From Streptomyces halobius (GTDB lineage: Bacteria; Actinomycetota; Actinomycetes; Streptomycetales; Streptomycetaceae): DNA of 64,000 nt. The position numbers and the translations under genes were made by a program. Shown in pieces: positions 26,406 to 34,452 of this stretch. How positions within the stretch are numbered: position 1 is the stretch's first letter; the number at the start of each line of letters is the position of its first letter. Under the pieces are notes generated by a model. It worked only from the letters and a program-made list of their open reading frames with translations. It was not told the DNA's origin and made no database searches. The stretch lies in assembly GCF_023277745.1 (NCBI RefSeq), contig NZ_CP086322.1, positions 992,001 to 1,056,000 of the forward strand, read 5' to 3'.

Positions 26406-26668
26406 TCAGGCACACCGTTCGATGCGTGTGGCCCCCGAGTCGTCCTGAAGCCCGGTGGCCAGGTCGTACCAGAAGCCACTACCCAGTCGGACCAAGGTCT
26501 TTCCCTCCCGACCTCCCCAGCCGGGGATGGCGGGGACGTCGCGTCGGTCGAGGACGGCGGTCGTGAGATGGACTCTCCGGCGTTCTCGTCGAGGCTGTTC
26601 TTGACGACGACCTTGTCGCCGACCTGAAGGTTCGCAAGATCATTCGTGCTGATGGTGCTGGTGTTCAT
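26406..26668 (-). pseudogene. Small phage/plasmid protein with one-base frameshift
   Basis: ATG 26668 begins NTSTISTNDLANLQVGDKVV up to NAGE. Shifting by one base near 26574 gives HLTTAVLDRRDVPAIPGWGG, then LVRLGSGFWYDLATGLQDD and a stop after ATRIERCA at 26406. The joined product of about 87 aa looks like a genuine small beta-rich protein. Function is unknown. Confidence 0.55.
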
Positions 26669-26749
26669 GGCGCTGTGCTCCTTGCGTCGTCGTGCCGCAG
26701 ACCACCGCGCCCCCGCACAGAGGCGGGGCGGGATGGACCAGGCACGGCG

Positions 26750-27052
26750 TCAGGCATCGGTGCCCTGGTTGATTGCGTCGCGGGTCTGCGCCGTCGCGGC
26801 GTGGACGGTCCACGCGGTCCGGCCCGCGTCGGTGATCGTGTAGCCGTGCCCGTCTTCGGTGTACGTGGTGAGCCCGAACCTGACGAGGTCGCGGCAGGTG
26901 GTCAGCGTCCTGGTGTGGTACGCGCAGTAGGGCGTGCGGGCCAGGTCGCCGAGCACTGCCCAGCGGTGCTCGGTCATAGGGTGCCGGGTGGTGGTGGTCA
27001 CGGTGACGTCAACGAACGTCTTTCCGGCGTGGTCAAGAGCAGTGGTCTGCAC
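26750..27052 (-). CDS. Hypothetical protein, winged-helix-like
   Basis: About 100 aa from GTG 27052, supported by AGGA six bases upstream. The middle (WAVLGDLARTPYCAYHTRTL, DLVRFGLTTYTEDG, YTITDAGRTAW) has the feel of a small winged helix: helix, strand with GxxYT, helix. No family assigned. Confidence 0.5.
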   Translation of the reverse strand: MQTTALDHAGKTFVDVTVTTTTRHPMTEHRWAVLGDLARTPYCAYHTRTLTTCRDLVRFGLTTYTEDGHGYTITDAGRTAWTVHAATAQTRDAINQGTDA

Positions 27053-27149
27053 GGGGAATCCTAATTCTCTCAATGTGGGGATGTGGGACGCGTGTTGGAC
27101 TCGCGGCCGGTCGGCCCCGGGGATGCGCCCTCGGTGCCGCACTGGGTGG

Positions 27150-28283
27150 TCAGTAGTCCTTGCGGGCGGCGGCCCGCTCGGACGCTTCGGCGTCGCGGTC
27201 GGGGATCGACGCGAGGAGTTCGGCCGCCTTGTCGGCGCGGGCCACGCTCTTGGTTCGGGCCGGGTCGGCGTACAGGGTCCACACGTCGCCGCCCATACGG
27301 GGCTGGTAGGAGAGCTGCCAGAACCGGCGGTTGGCGTAGCAGATCTGCCAGGAACGCGGGCCGGACGGGTGCGCGCTCACACCGGCCGGTAGGTCCGGCA
27401 GCTTGGGCGCGGGACCGTACGCGCGGTCTATGTAGGCGAGGTGTTCGGCAGTCGCCGTGATGGCGACGCGCACCGTGTGCGGCCACCGGTGCCCCTCGGG
27501 CAGCATCGGCGCCCACTCCTCCCACTGCGCCTCACTGCTCGCGCTGCCGGTGTACGGCGCCCAGGCCGCGCCGCGCGCGTAGTTGAAGCCGAGCCGCATC
27601 AGGTGCCACCCGGCGGCGGTCTTCAGCCCCTCCGTGTTCGCGCCGTCGGTGATGGTGTCCAGGTAGATCCCGGCGGGGTCGTTCTCCCGCCCGGCCGCAC
27701 CCCGCTCCGTGAGCGGGATCATGTGGTGTTCCGCCGTGCTGCCCTCGGCGGTCATCAGCCGCAGCGTGGCGCCCCCACCGGCGAGCGGGTACGCCATCCG
27801 GATTTCCGCGACGGTCGGCAGGGCGGCGATTTGGCCCGCACGCATCCGCTCCAGCCGCTCGGTCATGGTGGCCGACACCTGGGAACGCTCGCCGCCCTCG
27901 GCGGCCATACGCCACGCGGCGCCGTGTGCACGGGTATTCTGGTCGCGAGTTGCTGGCGCGGCGGCCTTCTCCCGTTGCTGGGCAACCGTGTTCACCGCGA
28001 GCGCGAGAGCGCCCTTACGGGTGGTGCTGTGGCTGCCGACCTGCCGCCGCTCGCCGCCGACTTCGCGCACCTGCCAGAACAGCATTCCGCGTTCCGATAC
28101 CTGGTAGGCGGCATACGTGCTCTGTGGGAACCGGCGCCCGTTGAGCGTCTCGCCGGGCAGCGTGAACAGCCAGCCGTCGACGCCGTACTCGGTGCCATCC
28201 GGCGCACGGCCGTTGGTCGGCGTGTACCGGATGTAAGACCGGGTGACGACCTCCCGGACGATGCTGCGGGCCTTGCTACTCAT
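27150..28283 (-). CDS. Hypothetical protein of the phage/plasmid region
   Basis: 377 aa, ATG with AGAGGA upstream. Mixed composition with an N-terminal beta-rich part (GVDGWLFTLPGETLNGRRFP), an Ala/Arg helical part, and a C-terminal part rich in Trp and Tyr (SWQICYANRRFWQLSYQPRM). No recognised motif or membrane segment. It is the largest gene in the minus-strand row of small accessory genes. Confidence 0.6.
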   Translation of the reverse strand: MSSKARSIVREVVTRSYIRYTPTNGRAPDGTEYGVDGWLFTLPGETLNGRRFPQSTYAAYQVSERGMLFWQVREVGGERRQVGSHSTTRKGALALAVNTVAQQREKAAAPATRDQNTRAHGAAWRMAAEGGERSQVSATMTERLERMRAGQIAALPTVAEIRMAYPLAGGGATLRLMTAEGSTAEHHMIPLTERGAAGRENDPAGIYLDTITDGANTEGLKTAAGWHLMRLGFNYARGAAWAPYTGSASSEAQWEEWAPMLPEGHRWPHTVRVAITATAEHLAYIDRAYGPAPKLPDLPAGVSAHPSGPRSWQICYANRRFWQLSYQPRMGGDVWTLYADPARTKSVARADKAAELLASIPDRDAEASERAAARKDY

Positions 28284-28325
28284 ATCGTGAGTTCCTCTCG
28301 GGCTGCTGTCGTGATCGGTGGTTGG

Positions 28326-28594
28326 TCAGTTGACGGTCAGGAGTTCATCGAGAGCGTGGTCGTTAGCGAAGGCGGCGTTTCCGGGGGGGCGGCGGGCCAT
28401 TCGACGGCGGCCCAGGGGTCGCCGTCTTTCTGGTAGAAGCGGGTGATCGCGTCGGGCTTGCACCACGGCTCGTCGGTGGTGTGGTGGACGAGGTCGCCGC
28501 CGGCGGGCGAGACGGTGTCGAAGGTGCGGGACACCGGGGGTTGGTGGCTGGTGGGTCTGCGTGCTCCCCGGTCCGACCCGATCGGGCTGCACAC
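28326..28594 (-). pseudogene. Small hypothetical protein, frame broken at a G7 run
   Basis: GTG 28594 starts a frame with protein-like character (DTVSPAGGDLVHHTTDEPW, KPDAITRFYQKDGDPWAAV). At the seven-base G run 28383-28389 the sensible continuation shifts one frame to AAFANDHALDELLTVN, ending at 28326. Homopolymer slippage or a sequencing error are equally possible. Confidence 0.45.
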
Positions 28595-28618
28595 CGTCTG
28601 CGGCGGGGGCTGTGATGC

Positions 28619-29146
28619 TTAGAACGGGGCGCCGTCGTAGGGGCGGACGAGGTAGAGGCGGCCGTCGTGCACGGCCAGGCGCTCACCGTCGCCCAGCTCG
28701 AACGCGGAGACGTCGGCCCTGTAGCCGCAGCCGGTAGCGGTGCACACGTAGACCGGCCGTCCCTGCGCGTACAGGCCGGGAACGGGGGTGTAGCCGCCCC
28801 AGCCGCATTCCGCGCACACCTGCGGTCCGAACTCCTCGGACCCAATCACCATTTCGCCGGTGTGCTTCTCGGCCGCCCGCGCTGCGGCCTTCTCGCGCCG
28901 GTCGGTGCACGCGGGGTCGTCGCACGGCCGGTGCCCGATCAGGCCGTCCGTGGACGCGTGGCGGATCTCGATCAGGCCGTAGTCCTGGCACGAGCCGCAC
29001 AGCGGCTCCGGGGCGTGCGGCTGCTCACCGTCCACGCACCCGGTCCGGTTGGACGAGTCGTACCAGGCGCCTTGTCCGTCGGCCTCGATGTACTCGATTT
29101 CGCGGGCGCAGTGCAGACAGGTGCGGGTCTCGGCGGTGGAGCTCAT
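28619..29146 (-). CDS. Multi-zinc-finger hypothetical protein
   Basis: 175 aa from ATG 29146. It contains at least four cysteine pairs: CLHC near residue 10, CGSC, CDDPAC and CAECGWGGYTP paired with CTATGC. Such knuckles usually bind zinc. It lies in a row of minus-strand accessory genes with similar small zinc proteins at 32203 and 33333. Function is unknown. Confidence 0.6.
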   Translation of the reverse strand: MSSTAETRTCLHCAREIEYIEADGQGAWYDSSNRTGCVDGEQPHAPEPLCGSCQDYGLIEIRHASTDGLIGHRPCDDPACTDRREKAAARAAEKHTGEMVIGSEEFGPQVCAECGWGGYTPVPGLYAQGRPVYVCTATGCGYRADVSAFELGDGERLAVHDGRLYLVRPYDGAPF

Positions 29147-29238
29147 CTGCCCTGGTCCTCTCGGGGGTTGGGCCACACGCCGGTCGGTCGCGCGGCGGGG
29201 GGACCGGCCGCCAGCGGAAGGAGCGGTCGGTCGCGGGT

Positions 29239-29829
29239 TCAGCGGGTCTCGGCGGTGAGGCCGGCCACGCGCCGCTGGTAGGCGCCCCAGACGCTTGCGG
29301 TGTCCAGGCTGGGGCCGGTGGTGTAGCCGGTGGGGGAGGATGCGTGCGCCCATACGCCGTGTGCGGTGACGACTTCCCGGTACTCGGTGCGGCTGGCCGG
29401 GTGGGATGTGATGGTGACCCACTGCGCGCCGGTCAGGGACGGATAGGCCGCCAGGTGGGCGGCGACGGCCGATGCCATGGCGTCGGCGGCGGCGGCCGGG
29501 TCGGTGATGTCGGCGGGCGCCTCGGTGAAATCGCAGTGCACGTGACGGGTGTTGAAATCGTCGGTGATCACAGCACTGATGCCGAACAGTCCGGCCAGTG
29601 GCACGTCGTAGCCGGACACGGCGCGGCGGCCGGTGTGGGAGTGCGCCTCGATCCACACGCCCGGCTGGCCCGGCGCGGTGGTCACCAGGGAGGCGCCGGG
29701 TAGGGAACGCCAGGGCTTGACCACACGGAAGGTAACGCCGTGCGCGGTCAGCGCGGCTTTGAGGATCGCGCCGGTGCGCTCGGCGGCGGCGGGGGCTGTC
29801 TTGCTCAGGTCGTGGGGCCAGGAAGTCAT
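29239..29829 (-). CDS. Hypothetical protein
   Basis: 196 aa, alpha/beta composition (GVTFRVVKPWRSLPGASLV, GVWIEAHSHTGRRAVSGYD, WVTITSHPASRTEYREVV). No recognised family. Typical of conserved orphan genes on Streptomyces plasmids and prophages. Confidence 0.55.
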   Translation of the reverse strand: MTSWPHDLSKTAPAAAERTGAILKAALTAHGVTFRVVKPWRSLPGASLVTTAPGQPGVWIEAHSHTGRRAVSGYDVPLAGLFGISAVITDDFNTRHVHCDFTEAPADITDPAAAADAMASAVAAHLAAYPSLTGAQWVTITSHPASRTEYREVVTAHGVWAHASSPTGYTTGPSLDTASVWGAYQRRVAGLTAETR

Positions 29830-29922
29830 GGTGCACCTCTCACGTCGATGGGGTGTGGGTGGGGCTGAGTGCGTGCGGCCCGGCTCGACCGGGCAACCGG
29901 CCTACCGGACGGCGCGGGTGGA

Positions 29923-30294
29923 TCAGAAGAGCGGTGCGTGCGGAGGGGCGGGGACCAGACCGGCGCTGATCGCCATACGGCGCTCGGGGCTCACCCGCCG
30001 CTGAGGGGCACGCCGGGCACGCGGGGGCCGTGCCTCTGGGGTGGGGGTGGCCCGATCGGCCGCAGCCTCCGCCGTGGCCTCCGTGCGCGCGGTCTCGGCC
30101 GTCTCCTGCTCCTGGGTGACCTCCGCCTCGACCGGCGCGGCCTCCGTCTGCCCGAGGGTGCCGCCCGCGCCGTTGTGGTACCCCGCCGGGGCCGGAGCCT
30201 CGGGGGCGTTGCCGTCGTGCAGCTCGGCGACCGCCGCGATGCGGGCCGCCTTGCCGCGCGCCGTGCACGGGTCCTCATGCCCTGAAGACCAGAC
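29923..30294 (-). CDS. Hypothetical protein, Ala/Glu-rich
   Basis: About 123 aa from GTG 30294; the longer open frame would start inside the hairpin at 30331-30367, so this later start is preferred. The middle is acidic and repetitive (EAEVTQEQETAETARTEATA), the end basic (ARRAPQRRVSPERRM). No family recognised; coding evidence is compositional only. Confidence 0.4.
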   Translation of the reverse strand, partial: VWSSGHEDPCTARGKAARIAAVAELHDGNAPEAPAPAGYHNGAGGTLGQTEAAPVEAEVTQEQETAETARTEATAEAAADRATPTPEARPPRARRAPQRRVSPERRMAISAGLVPAPPHAPLF

Positions 30295-30296
30295 CG

Positions 30297-30313
30297 GATC
30301 AGCTCCGCTGATC
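30297..30313. repeat. GATCAGC hairpin repeat, copy 1
   Basis: GATCAGC-TCC-GCTGATC, a perfect 7-bp stem with a 3-base loop. One of at least five related copies in 30-39 kb (see 33499, 35046, 35095, 35137 and 38779). It sits just upstream of the preferred start of the minus-strand gene ending at 29923. Confidence 0.65.
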
Positions 30314-30330
30314 AGGCAGACAAAGAGAGA

Positions 30331-30367
30331 CCCCCGCCCGGCGAGCATCATGCTCAGCCGACGGGGG
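30331..30367 (-). terminator. Hairpin terminator after gene 30414-31010
   Basis: CCCCCG pairs with CGGGGG, with an inner stem GAGCAT/ATGCTC. On the minus strand it is followed by TCTCTCTTTGTC. It lies about 45 bases beyond the stop of the minus-strand gene. Confidence 0.7.
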
Positions 30368-30413
30368 CCCCGCGGAATTCACCTGCCGACGCCCAGAGGT
30401 GAGCCCCAGTCGG

Positions 30414-31010
30414 CTACGGCTGGATGCTGCCGTCCGGCACGAGGATCGTGATCCGGTCCTGGCACAGCTGCTGACTTCCTGCGTCCGTACCTTCCTGGTC
30501 GGGCCCGATCTTCAGCCGACTCCTGTCGTGCGGGTCGCCGGTGTAGCTCGGCTTCGACGCATCGACGGGCTCGACCGTGCAGCGCAGCCGCTCGACGCGC
30601 GGCGTCTGGTCTGCTTCGTGTGGATCGATGACTCGGACCGTGATGTCGTTGATGAACGTCGAGCGGTGCCACAGGAACGACGGCTCAGCTCTGCGCTCCT
30701 CTACCGACACGCTTCTGGGCACGACGACGTCGTGGTCTTCGATGGTCATGTAATCGTAGGTACCGGTGTACGGAGTCTCCGCCTCGGGGGTTGCCGTGTA
30801 GTAGGAGCCGTCAGTGCGCTTGACGAGCTTCTGCACGGGATCCGGGACGTAGACGATCTTCGTGTTCGCCATGGCAGCGCGCTCCTGGGCGTCTTGCTCC
30901 TTGATGTGGTTGAGCCAGAGGAACACGCCTGCGACCAGGGCGGCAACTATCGCGATCGAGATCGCCCAGTCACGCAGGCGTTGGCGTTGGCGTAAGGGGG
31001 TGTTGTACAT
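30414..31010 (-). CDS. Single-pass membrane protein, hypothetical
   Basis: 198 aa. A short basic N-terminus is followed by one membrane helix (ISIAIVAALVAGVFLWLN, residues about 17-35) and an extracytoplasmic-looking beta-rich domain with two Cys (LRCTVEP and QLCQDR). No family recognised. Confidence 0.6.
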   Translation of the reverse strand: MYNTPLRQRQRLRDWAISIAIVAALVAGVFLWLNHIKEQDAQERAAMANTKIVYVPDPVQKLVKRTDGSYYTATPEAETPYTGTYDYMTIEDHDVVVPRSVSVEERRAEPSFLWHRSTFINDITVRVIDPHEADQTPRVERLRCTVEPVDASKPSYTGDPHDRSRLKIGPDQEGTDAGSQQLCQDRITILVPDGSIQP

Positions 31011-31040
31011 GGTGCTGGGTCTCTCTCATTCTGGGCGTGG

Positions 31041-31353
31041 TCAGGTGGTTTCGACGCCGCTGCGCACGCGCAGCCGTTTGGCGAAGAAGCCGGCCTGGAC
31101 GGTGAAGTAGCCCTGGTGCAGCTCGTAGAGCTCAGGGCAGACGGGGCTCGGAGGCCCAGGCCTGGATCGCTTCCGGGAAGAGGGCTCTGCCCTCCCAGGC
31201 GAGGTGCCAGGCTTGGCAGTAGTAGACGAGCTTCTGGAGCTTCATCGCGGTCATCGCCGGCCGATCGGGCTCGGCCGCGGCGCGCCTCTGCAGGATGTGC
31301 TCGGCGACGTCGAAGACGGATGTCTGAGACTGAGCGATGGTTCCAACCTTCAT
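31041..31353 (-). pseudogene. Panacea (DUF4065) domain protein, frameshifted
   Basis: ATG 31353 begins the Panacea/SocA-like antitoxin domain: MKLQKLVYYCQAWHLAWEG then LFPEAIQAWAS. After EP the frame stops, but one base over it reads VCPELYELHQGYFTVQAGFF and ends at 31041, restoring the domain. One extra base in the C run near 31145 explains this. Panacea proteins neutralise varied toxins; no toxin is obvious beside it. Confidence 0.65.
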
Positions 31354-31363
31354 TCCGCTTCGA

Positions 31364-31888
31364 TCACCACCAGTGCCGGAACAAGTAGTCGCCGCGCGGC
31401 AGTTCGCTGCGGCGGATCAGATCGGCCAGGACCAGCCGCAGCGACGGCGAGAAGGCGCGATCGGCGAAGAACCGGTCCTCGAACACGGCGTTCTCAAGGT
31501 CTTGCGTCGCCGGCGGGTTCGCCTCGACGGTGGCTGGTGTGTTTTCGTCGGCGACGCGGATGCTCAACCAGTAGTCCAGCTCCGTCATGCTGGTCTTGAA
31601 GGCGCTCTCGCCGGTGCGGGAGTCCCAGCCCAGGTAGATCTCGGCGTCGTCGAGGTCGCCGAGTGCCTGCAGGTAGTCCCCGTCGGAGGTGAGCTCGTAG
31701 AGCTTCACGCTGTCATTGCCGATGTGCTCGTCGTCCCGCTGGCATCCGCGCAGCGAGCTGTACGGCTTGCCGTAGACGCGCTCGGCGATGGCCTCGATCG
31801 CAATGTATCCGCTCTCGGCGGTCACAAGATCAGCGTGCGGTTCCAGCGTGTAGACGCTGCGGGGCGTGTATTCGGGTGCATCGGGCAT
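31364..31888 (-). CDS. Hypothetical protein
   Basis: 174 aa from ATG 31888 with GGAGG upstream. Acidic, alpha/beta in appearance (SGYIAIEAIAERVYGKPYSS, LDDAEIYLGWDSRTGESAFK). It lies directly upstream of the Panacea remnant with ten bases between them, so the two may once have formed a toxin-antitoxin-like pair. No family recognised. Confidence 0.5.
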   Translation of the reverse strand: MPDAPEYTPRSVYTLEPHADLVTAESGYIAIEAIAERVYGKPYSSLRGCQRDDEHIGNDSVKLYELTSDGDYLQALGDLDDAEIYLGWDSRTGESAFKTSMTELDYWLSIRVADENTPATVEANPPATQDLENAVFEDRFFADRAFSPSLRLVLADLIRRSELPRGDYLFRHWW

Positions 31889-31943
31889 GACGGGGCCTCC
31901 TATGTGCGGTTCGGTGATGGTTGCGGGGACGAGCCAGTGCGGC

Positions 31944-32198
31944 TCAGTGCTCGCCTCGCAGGAGGTCCGCCAAGGCTTGAGCATGGGCGTTCTTGGCTTG
32001 TTCGACGGCGGCCTGCTCCTGGAGGGAGTGGATCTTCTCCCCCGCCTGGATGCGCTCGTCGACGGCGTCCATGGCGAGAATGACGGCAGCGAGTTCGAGC
32101 CGGGCGTCCGCCACGCGGCGCTTCAGCTCGGGATGCCGCTCGGACATCACGCCCAGCCGGTGGACGGCGGCGACCTTCTGCTCTTCGCTGATGGTCAT
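31944..32198 (-). CDS. Small coiled-coil hypothetical protein
   Basis: 84 aa, almost wholly helical and charged (HPELKRRVADARLELAAVI, QEQAAVEQAKNAHAQALADL). Likely a coiled coil. No further clue to function. Confidence 0.5.
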   Translation of the reverse strand: MTISEEQKVAAVHRLGVMSERHPELKRRVADARLELAAVILAMDAVDERIQAGEKIHSLQEQAAVEQAKNAHAQALADLLRGEH

Positions 32199-32202
32199 GG
32201 TG

Positions 32203-32322
32203 CTACTCCTCCTTGAGGCTCTCCCAGATCTCCTTGCACTCCGGGCAGACCGGGTACTTTTCCGGGTTCTTCGACGGGGTCCACTTCTTGCCGCAGAGGG
32301 CGGAGACGGGCTCGCCCGTCAT
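32203..32322 (-). CDS. DUF3039-like 39-aa zinc ribbon protein
   Basis: ATG 32322 to TAG 32203. The peptide reads EPVSALCGKKW, then YPVCPECKEIWESL, matching the C-x(n)-CPxCK core of actinobacterial DUF3039 proteins (ALCGxxW ... FPVCPxCKEIWE). It is shorter than usual and has no clear ribosome site. The position after a terminator hairpin suggests its own transcript. Confidence 0.55.
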   Translation of the reverse strand: MTGEPVSALCGKKWTPSKNPEKYPVCPECKEIWESLKEE

Positions 32323-32352
32323 GAAGGAGCGGACTCTGAAGGGGAGAACGAG

Positions 32353-32384
32353 AAGCCCCCGCACGGTGCGATCCCTGCGGGGGC
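32353..32384 (-). terminator. Hairpin terminator after gene 32415-32819
   Basis: AGCCCCCGCA pairs perfectly with TGCGGGGGCT. On the minus strand it is followed by TCTCGTTCTCC. It lies 30 bases past the stop of the minus-strand gene. Confidence 0.75.
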
Positions 32385-32414
32385 TGATAGGGCGGATGAG
32401 CTGTGCTCGTGGAG

Positions 32415-32819
32415 TCAGGCCTGGGCCAGGACCTCGACGAGGTCGATCTTCCGGCCGCGGGCCAGCTCGGCGGCCGGGACGACGATGCGGTAGCCGCCGA
32501 CCGGGTAGCTCGGGTGGTCGGAGTACACGACGGCGCAGGTCCAGGAGCCGGAGTGGCGCTTGCGCGGCAGCGGCTCTTCCTCGACGCCGTCAGGCAGAGC
32601 GTCCTTCCGGAACTCGATCGGCACCACGACGACGCGGTAGGGCCGATCAGTGCGCTGTGGCTCCCACGGCAGCTCGACGACCAGGTCCTTGAGCCAACCT
32701 TCGACGGTCACGGGCAGGGTGGACAGGTAGTGGTTGATCGAGCCTTCGGGGGCTTGGGCCAGTCGGTCCTGCTCCTGCTCTGCGGTCTCGATGAAGCCGA
32801 TGCGGCTGAGGAAACTCAT
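32415..32819 (-). CDS. Hypothetical protein
   Basis: 134 aa from ATG 32819. Mixed composition with a central beta segment (YRVVVVPIEFRKDAL, TCAVVYSDHPSYPVGGYRIV). No known motif. Part of the minus-strand accessory gene row. Confidence 0.5.
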   Translation of the reverse strand: MSFLSRIGFIETAEQEQDRLAQAPEGSINHYLSTLPVTVEGWLKDLVVELPWEPQRTDRPYRVVVVPIEFRKDALPDGVEEEPLPRKRHSGSWTCAVVYSDHPSYPVGGYRIVVPAAELARGRKIDLVEVLAQA

Positions 32820-32838
32820 GGTGATCAGTGCTCCTGAG

Positions 32839-33267
32839 TCAGTGCCTGGTCCGGACAGCCGGCGCGGGGTCGAAGAAGGCGAGCTCGTCGAGCTCGCAGC
32901 GCACGCCGTGGATGCGCGCGGCCTCCAGGTCGGCGAGGTCCTGGTGCACGAGGTCGTCCGGCCTCGTCAGCCAGTGGACGAACACCCCGGTGTCGTCAAT
33001 GCGGTTCAGGGAATGCCGGACGATGATGCCGATGCTGCCGGGGACCGCGCCGAATTCGTACTCGAGGTATTCGCTGGCCTCGGCGAGGAGCACGTAGCTG
33101 CCGACGGCGGGCCGGACGCGTTGGCCGGGCCTGTCGCCGCGGTCCTTGGCCTTCGGCCTCCGTCCGATCAGGTCCGGCAGGAGGAATGCGAGCCCGATCG
33201 TCGCGAGGGCCGCGGTGAAGACGATGAGGAGGATGGGCAGGCCGGGCATGGTCAGGAGCGTGTTCAT
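32839..33267 (-). CDS. Single-pass membrane protein, hypothetical
   Basis: 142 aa from ATG 33267, with AAGGAA upstream. One membrane helix near the N-terminus (LPILLIVFTAALATIGLAFL), a basic stretch (RRPKAKDRGDRPGQR) and a beta-rich cytosolic part (GSIGIIVRHSLNRIDDTGVF). No family recognised. Confidence 0.55.
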   Translation of the reverse strand: MNTLLTMPGLPILLIVFTAALATIGLAFLLPDLIGRRPKAKDRGDRPGQRVRPAVGSYVLLAEASEYLEYEFGAVPGSIGIIVRHSLNRIDDTGVFVHWLTRPDDLVHQDLADLEAARIHGVRCELDELAFFDPAPAVRTRH

Positions 33268-33332
33268 CGACGTGGTTTCCTTCGAGACCGCAGTGGAGGG
33301 GAAGAGGAAAGGCGGGGCGAAGAAGCCGATGG

Positions 33333-33452
33333 TCAGCGCGTCTCGCTGTAGCCGCACTCGGAGCACGTGTGCGTGACCTTCTTGGCCTTCTTGCCGGCGC
33401 GGACGCCGTGGGCGTTCGACTCCATGTCGACGGCGCAGTTCGGGCAGCTCAT
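33333..33452 (-). CDS. 39-aa zinc ribbon protein
   Basis: ATG 33452 with GGAG upstream, stop TGA at 33333. Two clean knuckles, CPNC near the N-terminus and CSEC near the C-terminus, are separated by a basic linker (RAGKKAKKVTHT). This is a rubredoxin-like minimal ribbon of the kind common in actinophage early regions. Too short for default gene calling. Confidence 0.6.
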   Translation of the reverse strand: MSCPNCAVDMESNAHGVRAGKKAKKVTHTCSECGYSETR

Positions 33453-33498
33453 GGCTCGGCTCCTGACGTGACGAGGATGTTCTTCAACGCCAGATCCG

Positions 33499-33517
33499 GA
33501 TCAGCTCCGCTGATCCC
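33499..33517. repeat. GATCAGC hairpin repeat, copy 2
   Basis: GGATCAGC-TCC-GCTGATCC, perfect 8-bp stem. On the minus strand it is followed by GGATCTGG, shared in part with copies 1 and 3. It lies 46 bases upstream of the zinc-ribbon gene start. Confidence 0.7.
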
Positions 33518-33572
33518 TTGTGCTCACTGCCTTCACGGGACGAGCAAGGCGAGCCACGAAGAAGAAAAAACA

Positions 33573-33624
33573 CAGCACCCCGGCGCAGCTGCTGCCCGAA
33601 GGCAGAGCGCGCACCGGGGTGCTG
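33573..33624 (-). terminator. Intrinsic terminator on the minus strand
   Basis: CAGCACCCCGG pairs perfectly with CCGGGGTGCTG, and on the minus strand the stem is followed by GTGTTTTTTC. This is the strongest classical terminator in the region. It ends transcription coming through the tRNA-like sequence. Confidence 0.8.
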
Positions 33625-33663
33625 GGGAAGCCGGAGCCGCGGAGATCTCCAGGGACGCGCCAC

Positions 33664-33835
33664 AGGGATCAGCTGCAGCGCTGAAGGAATCGAACCTTTT
33701 CCGCGGTCGGTCTGCACGGTGTGCCGACTGGCGCACGCCGGTGATCAACCAGCGCACTGCGGATTCGAACCGCTCCGTGCAGAAGTCCATGGCAGCAGGT
33801 CTACTCAGCCAATCGCCGTGCGGCTGCTCGGAATT
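33664..33835 (-). other. tRNA-like sequence with two T-arm signatures
   Basis: On the minus strand two T-arm cores occur, GGTTCGAATCC (33761-33771) and GGTTCGATTCC (33686-33696), each followed by a possible acceptor strand. The upstream one can pair six of seven acceptor positions with CCGCAC near 33825. No regular 7-base anticodon loop could be built in either, so these are degenerate or unusual tRNA genes. A strong terminator follows. Confidence 0.35.
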
Positions 33836-33880
33836 CCTCGAAGGTGACAGAATTGCTGGTACCGGGCCCCACAGGGTTGT

Positions 33881-34327
33881 TCAGGCGCCGCGCAGCGCCC
33901 CGGGGGGCGCGAGGGGCGTGCCGCTGATGGTGGGCACGGCCTTGGGTCCGCCGGTGAGGGCGTGTCCCTGCGGCAGGGTCGTGCTGGCCTGCCAGTGCGA
34001 GACCCGCCCCTCCGTCGTGCGGGCCGGGTACACGTACCGCGAGCTCCCCGTCGGCGCCTTGGTGGTGTTCATGGCGTCCAGTAGCGTCCCGGCGACCACC
34101 TCGCCGCGCTCCTGCACGCACACGGCGGCCTCCTGCCACATGCCCTTGCCGCTGTTCTTCTCGGCGGGCAGCGTCGTGCACACCAGGAGCCGCTGGCTCG
34201 GGGCCTCGGCCCACCGGCCGCCGAGCGCGGTCCCGGCAGCCGGCTCAAGTCGGACGCCCACGATGCGGTCCGCCCGCACCCACTGGTCGCCGATCCGGAC
34301 CCAGGTCGCGGCAAGTTGTGCTGACAT
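33881..34327 (-). CDS. Hypothetical protein
   Basis: 148 aa from ATG 34327, with GGAGGA five bases upstream; a longer open frame exists but lacks a ribosome site. Beta-rich (TWVRIGDQWVRADRIVGV, RLLVCTTLPAEKN, EAAVCVQERGEVVAGTLLD). No family recognised. Confidence 0.55.
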   Translation of the reverse strand: MSAQLAATWVRIGDQWVRADRIVGVRLEPAAGTALGGRWAEAPSQRLLVCTTLPAEKNSGKGMWQEAAVCVQERGEVVAGTLLDAMNTTKAPTGSSRYVYPARTTEGRVSHWQASTTLPQGHALTGGPKAVPTISGTPLAPPGALRGA

Positions 34328-34349
34328 GTCGTTCCTCCTTGTGCGTGAA

Positions 34350-34388
34350 CGCTGCCGGGCGGGTCCGCCAAGGGCCCACCCGGCAGCG
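34350..34388 (-). terminator. Long hairpin after the ssb gene
   Basis: CGCTGCCGGG pairs perfectly with CCCGGCAGCG and the stem continues inward with GGG/CCC. It lies between the ssb stop and the next minus-strand gene start. Confidence 0.7.
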
Positions 34389-34452
34389 GTGAGGGGCTGA
34401 GCCGTTGTCGGCGTCGGCCAGGCCCGCCGGGGGGGTGAAGTTCTACAGATCG

